From Elymus sibiricus (Eukaryota > Streptophyta > Magnoliopsida > Poales > Poaceae), in NCBI GenBank assembly GCA_039707655.1, contig CM077676.1, forward strand, positions 188,042,936 to 188,106,935: a DNA stretch of 64,000 nt. Reading direction: 5' to 3'. The translations under genes were made by a program, and so were the position numbers. Each line of letters starts with the position of its first letter. Positions within the stretch are counted from its first letter, which is position 1. This document shows positions 11,768 to 20,406 of this stretch, piece after piece. Under the pieces are notes generated by a model. It was not told the origin of the DNA, made no database searches, and saw nothing but the letters and a program-made list of their open reading frames with translations.

Positions 11768-12465
11768 TGATTCTGCTGAAAGTTCAAAGGAAAAATATCG
11801 TAAGCCGGCAATTCAAGGGTTTCCCTGGTTGTTATAAATTAAAAAAGCATAGCTAGCGGTGAATAACTGCCGGGTTATAAGACGGACTATGAGGGTAACC
11901 CGGGTTAAAAGCCTCATGTGTGACATAAGCCGGTAAACTGCTCAGCACAGATTTTTACAAGTGTTGGACGCAGATTGGGAGATAACTTAGTAAACAGATT
12001 TCATATACATTCAAAGATTGTACAGATCTGAAAAATAGGAAAAAAAGGAAAGAATAAGACCTAAGTATGCTCTTCGTATTATGAGATGAATCACAGTGGG
12101 GTTATCAGCGGCAGGGTACTAGATCTGCCGCATACAGAGAGCATTGCGGGACGATTTACAATAGTGAAATAGAGGCTTGTGGGTGTTCTTGGATCTAAGA
12201 GCCACTAATGCGAGGAAATGAGAAGAATGGCCGAAGAACAGTGGCAATGGAGAAGAAGGCCCTTACAGATTTGGATGAGGGGTCTTGCCGTATTCAAGTG
12301 CGACGGAGGCGTCCGGGCTGGCGACGTTGGATGATCTCCGGCGCCGGAAGGAAGACTCGGGCGACGATGAAACGGGCAGCGACGGCGAGCTCGAGCGGGC
12401 GCGGTGTCGTTGGATGTTCAGAGGACGAAGAAGAGTAGTAAGGAAGGCACTGGAGGAGGCGCGGC

Positions 12466-12475
12466 CTATTTATGG
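12466..12475 (-). promoter_or_regulatory. Probable TATA box for the antisense gene
   Basis: The minus strand reads CCCATAAATAGGCCGCG, a good plant TATA box followed by GC-rich, transcript-like sequence with an open frame (12500-12294). It is about 700 bp upstream of the ATG at 11767 and correctly oriented, so it is the best candidate promoter for the antisense gene, with a long or spliced leader. Transcription itself cannot be seen. Confidence 0.4.
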
Positions 12476-12833
12476 GCACCACTGGACCCCCAAACGGCAT
12501 GCACGAAATCCCAGGCGGTACAGTAAATAGTGGCTAAAAAGGCTCCTCGATTTTTGCGCCCAACAAAGCAATACAAATCTATTCAAGATTCTTAGTGACG
12601 TCATCCCGGATCCTGCGGAGATAGGGTGCACTCATGAGACAAGGGCGATGAAAAATACAAAGTCTGAAACCGAAAGAATGACCCGGCGCTCTATTTAAAC
12701 CGGGAAATCATGCCTGATAAAGATGGTGTTCCAAAAAGCCGGCTTGATAAGCAATTGAGTAATGTCTTATTAATGATTTTGTTTTTCAGGGTGGAGTTTA
12801 ACATGAATAAATTCAAGTCAAACTGAGGGCTAA

Positions 12834-13362
12834 TGTTGGGGATATTTACCAGCATTTAGACCCGGCAGGATGATTACCCGGCCTTAGAGCAGGCTCAGCG
12901 AGTCATCTCACTGCAGGGTTAAAGATGATTGATGGGCCGACTTGATGGAGGCCTAGTAAGAAAGGCCGGCTCAAGCAATGGGCCGGCTCAAGAAGAAGAT
13001 GGATGGCTTAAGCGTCGTCTTGGAGAACAAGTAGGAAAGAGTAGGAGACGGGTCAGGATGACAACCCGGACTCTCATGTAAACCTAGGGTTCTGCCTGTA
13101 TATATAAAGTGGAGCACCTAGGCAAGAAAGACTAAGTTGCAATCTCTCGAAAGCTAGGTTAGCGAATCCGCATCCTTGTAATCGAGATCCACAGCAATAT
13201 AATCAAGCAGGACGTAGGCTTTTACCTCCACCGTGAGAGGCCGAACCAGGGTAACTCCGTGTCTTCTCGTTCCCAATCAACCTCGTTAAGCTTCCACACT
13301 TGTGCGATGGCCTCGTCACCAAGTCCTTTCACAAGGGCATCTGCCGTGTCAAAACCACGACA
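12834..13362 (+). repeat. 3' LTR of the Tat element
   Basis: Starts TGTTGGGGATATTT right after a purine-rich GAGGGCTAA and ends ...AAAACCACGACA, giving TGT...ACA ends over 529 bp. It has a TATA box at 13099-13109 and a U5 rich in CTCCACCGTGAG-type sequence. No second copy exists in the window because the 5' end of the element is lost, so the right boundary rests on the terminal motif alone. The following CAGGC is the candidate target duplication. Confidence 0.7.
13099..13109 (+). promoter_or_regulatory. TATA box in the Tat 3' LTR
   Basis: TATATATAAAG, preceded by TCTGCCTG and followed by GGAGCACC. Its place near the middle of the LTR fits a U3/R border. From the 3' LTR it would drive transcription into the flanking pseudogene, whose ATG lies about 310 bp downstream. 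Confidence 0.55.
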
Positions 13363-13422
13363 CAGGCCATTCTCCCACCTTTCGATCCCCTAGCCCGCAT
13401 CAGCCGACCCCTAGTTCGCCAA

Positions 13423-14166
13423 ATGGCCATGGTGCGCAGCAAGATCACGTACTACAAGTTGTTGACGCCGGAGCACCTCACAGAAATCGCGGTGGCTATT
13501 GGTGCCATAGACCTCTGTTCCCAAGCTCACTTTGCGGCGGGCCAACCCTCGAGTCCTCTGGAGCCGAGCTCTGAGGAGAAGGAAGGCGATCCAATGGTCA
13601 TGGCGGAGGTCGCGGTGCAGAAGTTCCCCGCAGCGGACGAGCCGATGGATGTCGACTTCGTGCTGGTGTCCGAGTCCCTCGTGATGCAGGCGGACCAGCG
13701 GTTCAACCTGGCTATCCTAAAGGAGCACCGGGCGGCAGAGGCTCAATTCGACGCAGAGCGTGCGGATGCCGCTGCCATCGAGGCCCTCCTGCAAGCGGAA
13801 CCAGACGTCATGGACATGAACCGGACGGCGGAAGCTCAACTCGACGTGGAGCGCGCGGATACCGCTGCCATTGAGGCCCTCCTAAAGGCAGAACCAGAGG
13901 TCATGGAGGTGAACCGGGCGGCGGAGTCTCAACTCGACGCGGAGCGCGCGGATGTCGCTGCCATTGAGACCCTCCTGCAGGCGGAACCAGACGTCGTGGA
14001 CGTGAACCGGGTGGTGCTCGCGTCCGTGCAGAGCGCACGCACGCTCCGCGTGAATGAGTAGCTGGAGGCCGAGGACAACCATGCCGCGGAGACACACGTC
14101 GACAGCTCTTACTGGTTCGCGCCAGCCGCCAAAGATGATGAGGTCGGATCGTTCCGCGAGCAGTGA
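13423..14166 (+). pseudogene. Repeat-containing host-like gene, interrupted by one stop
   Basis: An ATG at 13423 opens 212 codons of GC-rich, highly biased coding sequence (start MAMVRSKITYYKLLTPEHLT). It ends at TAG 14059-14061, but the same frame continues 34 more sensible codons (including SSYWFAPAAKDDEVGSF) to TGA 14164-14166. The TAG therefore looks like a single premature stop. Residues about 105-200 are three tandem 31-residue units (13732-13824, 13825-13917, 13918-14010), each RxAExQxDxERADxAAIEx and Ala/Glu-rich, probably helical or coiled. No TE domain is visible. The Tat 3' LTR ends only 60 bp upstream, so the original promoter may have been displaced. I do not recognise the family. 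Confidence 0.5.
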
Positions 14167-14904
14167 TAGTTTTTCTTTAAGTTGTTGTTTTTAGGGATAT
14201 TTTGCTGCGTAAAAACATATTTAATAAATATAGAGGACTCATAAATATATCACCGACAATTAGGTGTCCACGGTTGGATGGCTGAGTTTGGCCCATGCTC
14301 AGTTTGATCACATGCGTTTCCACGTGTCAGTGAAAAAGGCATGCCGAGGCGCGTTCCCTTGGGTGTGCGGCGTGCCGGACCAACTGTGTGAGGGTGCGGT
14401 GCGACCGCGATAGGCGTGATGTAAGTGTACCACCTTTTCATTTTGAAATTGTAAATCGTAACATTTGGTTTGCGAGGTTGAGCATTTTCGATTTTAGTAT
14501 TGTGTTAAAAAGAAGGGCGGGGGTTTTCCTTCGCGTGATCGATCGATACAAATCCCGATTAGAAATGCGATGGCTGGCGGGCTAGTTTGGCCCATGGTCG
14601 GATTGGTGACATGCGTTCCCACATGCCAGTGAAATGCCAAGCCGATACGCGTTGAGCGGCTTATGATGCGAACGCAACATGCATGCTGTGAGTGTTCCTT
14701 TTACTCGTTTTGAACTTGTGAAGATAACACTTGGTTCTGCGCCTTCGCGTAATACAGCGATGGAAATCCCGATTATAATGCCGTTGACTTTTCTACTAAA
14801 TCCCATAAAAAGGCGTCCTCTTCGCCCCTCCGGCCGCAATCATCGCGCTAATCATATCTCTATTTGACTTCCTTGCCCAGTATGGTGATGTGGACGATAT
14901 CGCG

Positions 14905-15033
14905 ATGGCTGGCTTTGGCAAAGTGCATTCGACGGAGCGCACCATTGATGCAGACGACGGTCATGTCATTTGCAAGTGCCGCCTAGAAGCCGAGACAACT
15001 GCCTTTTTAAAATACGTTGGAGTAGATGCATGA
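14905..15033 (+). CDS. Small ORF after a TATA-like box, possible gene fragment
   Basis: ATG at 14905 opens 42 codons to TGA 15031-15033, with balanced composition (contains HVICKCRLEAETTAFLKY). About 90 bp upstream is CCATAAAAAGG, and CTTCCTTGCCCAG just before 14881 would make a good splice acceptor, so this could be the last exon of a lost gene. The upstream frame stays open to that acceptor. No domain is recognised, and the start could equally be the out-of-frame ATG at 14882. Confidence 0.2.
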   Translation: MAGFGKVHSTERTIDADDGHVICKCRLEAETTAFLKYVGVDA

Positions 15034-15159
15034 CTTCCTATTAAATGTACTAGCACAATAGCTTCGTCCGTCCAGCTTACTGCGGGAAAGCTGGTTTTCT
15101 GGAAGAAGACGAGGGAGAAGCGGATTCAGCGAAGAGTGAAATGATGGTTGCTTCGTCCA

Positions 15160-15345
15160 TCCAGCTTTGTGATTTGATGGCTCATTGCTCATTTACTAGG
15201 AGTACTGTGGCGCTACGACCGGGGTGCCTCCTCCTGCTACTCCTAACTGTGTAATTTGGCGGCGGGGCTTTGTGATTTGATGCCTCATTGCTCATTACTA
15301 CCGCGACGCTACGAGCGGGGTGCGTCCCCCTGCTGTTCTGCACTG
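15160..15345 (+). repeat. Imperfect tandem duplication, about 101-bp period
   Basis: CTTTGTGATTTGATGGCTCATTGCTCAT at about 15163 recurs as CTTTGTGATTTGATGCCTCATTGCTCAT near 15268. Each is followed by a version of GGCGCTACGACCGGGGTGC (second: GACGCTACGAGCGGGGTGC) and a CCTGCT run. A shorter repeat, GCTTCGTCCGTCCAGCTT / GCTTCGTCCATCCAGCTT, is at 15061 and 15150. No gene is seen here. Confidence 0.6.
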
Positions 15346-15854
15346 TTATTTGGTTCATGGCACGTGGACCCGGATGCTAGATGTCCCACATGTCGGCGAA
15401 AGGGGGTAAGACATTTATGAAGGTGAGCGTCTCCACTCTTACGACGGAGGAGTACGACACACGGCAGCCCAGTGAACTGTAACTTGTACTGTAGTATTGT
15501 AGTAGTATGTGGTAGTTCTGTACCACTTGGTTTTGCTGCTTCGTGTGATCCACTGATACAAACCCCGATTAAAAAGGCGAGGGCCGATCTTTTCCCCTGC
15601 GGTAGGCAGGGAAGTTTAGCATAGTCGGTTTGACATAGAGAGCGAGAGAAAGATGTGAAATTCTTGAATTTGTACTGGGCCCTTTTTTTGTGTGTGTATA
15701 GCCGGCCCTTTCAGATCACTAGATGATACTGGAGTAGCCATAAATTGGCCATGTGCCTTGTGGGTCCCATCTGTCAGTTGGTAGAGGAAAGAAATAAGAT
15801 AAACAAAACTTCACGCAGGCGCGATTGGACTCCAACCCTTTCGTGTGAACCACC

Positions 15855-16022
15855 CTGGCTGTGTATGTGTGTGCATGCACATGTAGGTTGAGCACTTGAG
15901 CGTGAGCATGTGTGTTGCGTCATGTGGTGTGTGCATGCATGCGTGCGTGCGTGTGTGCGTGCATATGTATGTGGGAGTGTTGCATGCATGCAGTTCCTGT
16001 GCATGCGTGGGTGTGTGTATAA
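15855..16022. repeat. TG/CA-rich alternating purine-pyrimidine tract
   Basis: About 170 bp dominated by TGTG, TGCATG and GCGTGCGTGC words, for example GTGTGTGCATGCATGCGTGC near 15929. Long stretches alternate purine and pyrimidine. Open frames here (Thr/His or Val/Cys/Met repeats) are artefacts of the repeat. Confidence 0.75.
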
Positions 16023-16079
16023 TCACCACAGTTGCTCCTGTATATTACAAGAACCGGCTCAACATACAAACATAAGGGT

Positions 16080-16190
16080 ACCATGCCCGCTGTGGTTAGC
16101 GTGTGCGGGTGCAAACCCGAGGTCACGATTTCGAATACCGTCTAATACCCACCGAGCCATAATATATTTTCCTTTGTTTTCTTTCTTATA
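16080..16190 (+). mobile_element. Probable tRNA-derived SINE relic
   Basis: Sequence resembling a pol III A box (GTGGTTAGCGTGTGCGGG, about 16094-16111) is followed 20 bp later by a B-box-like GAGGTCACGATTTCGAATAC (about 16119-16138), close to the SINE form GGTTCGAATC. The tail is T-rich (TTTTCCTTTGTTTTC), as in grass Au-type SINEs. The B box has substitutions, so the copy is old. Ends are not resolved. Confidence 0.4.
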
Positions 16191-16332
16191 CCCACTGACA
16201 GGTGGGCCCTATGGTCATGAGATAATGTGCGCTAATGATGCAGCAGTAGATGCACCACATGGACTGTTTAACTGGTCAACTGATTGTGTCTTCAACAAAT
16301 ACAAAGCTCTACGTGAGCCAGTGACCGTATAA
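16191..16332. other. Unassigned sequence between the SINE relic and an LTR fragment
   Basis: Contains an open frame from the CA/TG tract but no recognisable domain. Nothing else is seen. Confidence 0.3.
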
Positions 16333-17505
16333 TGTGACACCCCAATTTTTGGCCCTTTTCTTTCTTTTTGTTTTCCTTGGATTTTGTTTTGAAGTTCTTT
16401 TTGAATTGGCTCTATGTACTTAAACCTTGGGAAGATCACCTCTCTTTTCCTCCCATTTGGATCCTTGCTCTCACATTCCTCATATGCTATGGCATCTCTA
16501 TATTGAGCCAACCATAAACTCTATTTCTTCTTATATTCCTTTTTCCATTTAAGGAATAATCCTTTTTGCTCCAGGCTGTGAAGCAACCTATATTCTGCTC
16601 TTCCCCAAAATTCCCCCAAAAATCTCATAAATACTTTGACACATCTAGACCTTGGATATGTAAAAATATTCAAGATTCCATGCTCATGGTGAGCACATCA
16701 TCTAATTCTTGCTACTGGACTCATTTTCAGAATGTGAAGCAACCATATTTTATATTACTTAATAATTCTTGAAATTAATCCAGGCCCTAAGTATCCCTAT
16801 ATCCATTGAGCATGCCAAAATTCACATCATTTTGCCAAGCCATTATTTCTCCATAATTCTCTCAAGTTTCTGTCCAGTGGGCATGTCTGTGAAGGAAGTA
16901 CCATTTATATTTATCTAAATGGAATGAAATTTTACCAGTATCTCACTATGCCTAAATCATCACTCTCCACCAAATTTCAGCCAAATCCAACACTCCATGT
17001 GAGTGCAACATCAAAATCAAGATTATGTACCAGATATGCTGTTGTGAAGCAACTACCATCAAATCTTGTCCAAATCCCCTCAAATTCCACCAGTCTATAT
17101 TCCTTCCAACCCTAAACCCCTATGACAATCTGCTTTGCCCATTGATCAGGCCATTTGACCCCAACATCTATTCCAAACCTGTTGTAGCAAAGTTCTGGTG
17201 ATGTTACACCTCAGTACAAAGCCACTTTGGATGAAGTGATGCCTCAGCGGAGCTTTAGCATGGATGGATAGCACACCAGACACCTTTTTCCAGACCCTCG
17301 TGCCTTCTCCTCGCCATGACACGCGGTGACCGCGCTGCTGGCATGCCAACGCGTGTGCTCTGCCCACTGTGGCCATGCTCTAGACGTCGGTTAGCATCGG
17401 GCTCCGTCTTCCCGGCCGCGCTCGCACGTCCCCGAGTGTCGTCCACCCTTCTCCACCTCCCACGTCGCCCCATGACTCCTCTCTCCCTCCAGAAACCTCC
17501 TTGCC
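16333..17505 (+). mobile_element. LTR fragment, unidentified element
   Basis: Begins TGTGACACCCCAATTTTTGG, a typical LTR start, followed by about 900 bp of AT-rich U3-like sequence and a GC-rich part from 17270 (ATGACACGCGGTGACC...). It stops near 17505, where the sequence becomes the minus-strand LTR shared with 43600-44806. No matching second LTR, primer site or internal region is in the window. Confidence 0.45.
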
Positions 17506-18102
17506 GGTGCTGGTGCTGGGGTGGCCGTCACCAACGGCGGCGAGCTCATCCGCGGCGGCCGGAGCTCGGGTGACCACGGGATCGGTGCTACGGCTTGCAA
17601 ACGAGTTGGCTATCGCGCTAGCGTTGCTCTACGGAATGTTGTGAGTCCAACGGAACGCGCAGGACCATTTCGTCACCGGGCTATCTTTGCGATGAGCCTG
17701 TGCGGCGGCGCACTACTGTTAGCAAGGGGGCGACGGCTACGGCGAGGAATAGGCCACGGGGTTAGCGGGTAAGGTTCGTGAGCTCACAGGGAACACGCGA
17801 GGCGGGTCAGCGAGCTCGAGGTGGCCTGGACGGCGGCGAATCGACGGCAGCGATTGGCGGGGCCCAAGGTTAAAGACGACTGCGTAGACGAGGCTGCGGT
17901 GCGCCCGGTGTCGCGTGTGTTGGCGTAGAGCTTCACGGCTTCGAGGCGGACCCGGTGGACAGCTCGAGGGGACGAGGGGAGGCCAGTGGCCATGGTAAAT
18001 GGCGACGGTGTTCTGCGGTGTGCTCGGGCGACCGTGAGGAAGAGAGCTGAGGAGGGGATGAGGACGGGGAGGAGTCATGGGGGTCCAAGGGGGTTGTGTG
18101 GC
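17506..18102 (-). repeat. 3' LTR fragment (distal part) of the chromodomain element
   Basis: Matches 43605-44200 (shared words GGTGCTGGGGTGGCCG, GATCGGTGCTAC, GGCTATCGCGCTAGCGTTGC). It contains the GC-rich transcribed part of the LTR; minus-strand open frames of 69-113 codons (17737-18078) are Ala/Arg/Ser-rich, lack domains and occur in the other LTR too. It is cut at 18102 by the Athila-like insertion. Confidence 0.7.
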
Positions 18103-19768
18103 TATAATTTATGAAGTATTCATGTCATGTTTATTATAGTTTCGTATGATTTTGGTGCACTTTTATATGGCTTTTATATGATTTTTATGGACTAACATAT
18201 TGACCTAGTGCCCAGTGCCAGTGCCAGTTGCTGTTTTCTGCTTGTTTTTGGTTTTCCAGAAAATCCATATCAAACGAAGTCCAAATGCAGCAAAACTTTT
18301 TGACGATTTTTTCTAGAAGGAAACAGACCCAGGAAGCTTCGGAGGAGTAGTAGAAGAGCCACAGGGGGCCCATGAGCCACCTGGGCGTGCCTGCCCCCCC
18401 CAGGGGCGCCTTGGTGCCTCGTGGCCCCCCTGTGGCCCCTCTTCGCATGATTCCAACGCTGAAAAATCATATATATTCAGAAACCCCCGAAAGTTAACCT
18501 AGATGAGTTTTTACGCCGCCGCAAGCCTCTGTACCTCCACGATCTCATCTACAACCCTTTTCCAGCACTCCACTCGGGGGAAGAATCATCACCGGAGGGC
18601 ATCTTCATCATCCTGGCGGTCTCCATGACGAGGAGGGAGTAGTTCACCCTCGAGGCTAGGGGTATGTACTAGCAGCTATGTGTTTGATCTCTCTCTCTCT
18701 CATGTTGTTGATTTGGCACGATCTTGATGTATCGCGAGCTTTGTTAATATAGTTGGATCATATGGTGTTTCTTCCCTCTCTATCCTTGTTGTGATGAATC
18801 GAATCTTTTTCCTTTGAGGTTTCATTATTGTCGGATTGAATATTTCAAATTTGAGAACACTTGATGTATGTCTTGCATATGAATACCGGTGATGATAATG
18901 GGGTATTATATTGATTCACTTGATATATGTTTTGGCACTCAACTCGCGGATTCCCGTGGTGACATTGGGGTAATCTATGCATAGGGGTTGATGCACGTTT
19001 TCATTATCTTTTCTCCGATAGAAACTTTGGGGTGCTCCTTGGACTTCTTTGTGTGGATTGAATATTATGATTATGAAGTTGTTTGATGCATATCATATAA
19101 TCAACTCACGGATACTTGTGGTGACATTGGAGTATCTAGGTGACATTAGAGTTGGTTGATGTGTATCATATGGTGTTATTTTAGTACAAACTCTAGGGCT
19201 GTTTGTGACACTTATAGGAATAGCTAAATAGATTGATCAGAAAGAATAACTTTTAGGTGGTTTCATACCCTACAACAATTTCTATCTTATCTTCTCCGCT
19301 AATAGGAACTTTGGAGTGATTCTTTGTCACATGTTGAGGGATTGTTATATGATCCAATTATGTTAGAATTGTTGAGAGATTGCACTAGTGAAAGTATGAA
19401 CCCTAGGCCTTATTTTCAAGCATTGCAATACCGTTTGTGCTCACTTTTGTTACTTGCTACCTTTATGTTTTTTTATTTTCAGATTATAAAAACTTATATA
19501 TACTATCCATACTACACTTGTATCACCATCTCTTCGCCGAACTAGTGCACCTATACAATTTACCATTGTATTGGGTGTGTTGGGGACACAAGAGATTTCT
19601 TGTATTTGATTGTAGGGTTGTTTGAGAGAGACCATCTTCATCCTATGCCTCCCACGGATTGATAAACCTTAGGTCATCCACTTGAGGGAAAATTGCTACT
19701 GTCCTACAAAACTCTGCGCTTGGAGGCCCAACACGAGTCTACAAGAATAAGTTGTGTAGTAGACGTCA
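18103..19768 (+). repeat. 5' LTR of the non-autonomous element (start deleted)
   Basis: Aligns with 24931-26611. It begins at TATAATTTATGAAG, missing TGATACGTCTCCAACATATC, and ends GTAGTAGACGTCA. A TATA-like ATATATT near 18470 precedes CAGAAACCCCCG. By eye the two LTRs are closely similar; a shorter CT run at about 18691-18701 is the main length difference. Confidence 0.8.
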
Positions 19769-19778
19769 AGCTCTTTTC

Positions 19779-19796
19779 TGGCGCCGTTGCCGGGGA
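19779..19796 (+). other. Primer binding site, tRNA-Asp type
   Basis: TGGCGCCGTTGCCGGGGA lies ten bases after the LTR end. It is identical to the site at 49383-49400 of the autonomous Athila element, which supports cross-family sharing of the replication machinery. Confidence 0.8.
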
Positions 19797-19893
19797 GGTG
19801 AGTGCTTGAAGGTATATCTTTAGATCTTGCAATTGAATCTTTTAGTTTCTTGTTTATCACTAGTTTGGTTTTATAAAAAGAAAACTACAAAAA

Positions 19894-20406
19894 ATGGAAT
19901 TGAGGTTGCCTCATATTATTCGTCTTTATAATGTCTTTCTTAAAAATGATGGATCGGAAAATTGTGCTCAATTGATAGAAGAAGAATTCAATAAAATGTT
20001 TGGCATAAAATCTTTGAATGATGAGCATGATTGCAATGTTGTTAGTATGAATTCTATGAATATCCAAAACACTAATGATGATTGCACTAGTCATGACAAA
20101 AATGTTTCTTATAAGCATGTCAATTTTTGTGGAGTGCATAAAGTTTGTGAAGACATGCCTTATAGGGATGATAGATTTTGTAAGAAGCATAAACATGATA
20201 GAACCAATTTTTTGCTTAAAGTGATAGATGAAGTTGCTACAAAATCATGCTCTCTTCATCCCATTACTTGTGAACTTTGCAATAAGATTGGTCATCTTAA
20301 TTTCCAATGCATACTTTTTCATGATCGAATCATGGCTAAATATTGTAATGACTTGACCACCCTTGAACTATATAATGAGATTTATCTATTTTTGGGGTGT
20401 GAATAA
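19894..20406 (+). CDS. ORF1, gag-like protein with one zinc knuckle
   Basis: ATG at 19894 opens 170 codons ending in TAA 20404-20406. Residues 126-139 form a perfect Cys-X2-Cys-X4-His-X4-Cys knuckle (CELCNKIGHLNFQC), the RNA-binding signature of retroviral-type nucleocapsids. More Cys/His residues lie at 79-99 (CGVHKVCEDM ... CKKHKH), perhaps a second, non-standard metal site. No capsid domain is visible, so this is gag-like only by knuckle and position after the primer site. It likely binds element RNA. The next ORF follows directly in the same frame. Codon use is AT-rich, like the rest of the element. Confidence 0.6.
   Translation: MELRLPHIIRLYNVFLKNDGSENCAQLIEEEFNKMFGIKSLNDEHDCNVVSMNSMNIQNTNDDCTSHDKNVSYKHVNFCGVHKVCEDMPYRDDRFCKKHKHDRTNFLLKVIDEVATKSCSLHPITCELCNKIGHLNFQCILFHDRIMAKYCNDLTTLELYNEIYLFLGCE

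Larger units (their letters stand above)
2202..13362 (+). mobile_element. Tat-lineage Gypsy retrotransposon, 5'-truncated
   Basis: Domain order is gag, protease, reverse transcriptase, RNase H, a second archaeal-type RNase H and integrase, followed by about 5.3 kb containing an antisense gene and then a 529-bp 3' LTR. The second RNase H after the normal one, the Asp-Gly-Gly protease site and a long antisense ORF between pol and the 3' LTR are marks of the plant Tat (Retand/Ogre-type) lineage. The 5' LTR, primer site and start of the gag leader are missing because the LTR at 1-2201 abuts at 2201/2202. The coding region has many stops and frameshifts, so this is an old, dead copy. Confidence 0.8.
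14250..15600 (+). repeat. Three diverged copies of a promoter-like module
   Basis: Segments near 14278-14570, 14578-14790 and 15355-15590 share the same ordered words: GTTTGGCCCATG(C/G)TC, CACATGCGTTYCCAC or CCACATGTCGGCGAAA, a (A/C)ACTTGGTTYTGC-type word, CTTCGTGTGAT or CTTCGCGTGAT, and ATACAAAYCCCGATTA. The second ends in CCATAAAAAGGCG (about 14804-14815), a TATA-like box before a small ORF. They look like segmental duplicates of one upstream region rather than TE sequence. Confidence 0.45.

Noticed and set aside
15648..15675. Short word GTGAAATTCTTGAATTTG resembling part of small-subunit rRNA
   Set aside because: Only about 17 bases with a mismatch and no flanking rRNA similarity.
15774..16126. 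Thr/His/Cys repeat frames
   Set aside because: Translation of the TG/CA-rich tract; not protein-like.
17521..18078. Open frames on both strands that resemble small genes
   Set aside because: They recur at 43590-44118 as part of the LTR of the chromodomain element, with different frame breaks.
16333..18102. A single intact solo LTR
   Set aside because: The right half matches the minus-strand LTR at 43600-44806 while the left half does not, so the segment is chimeric.
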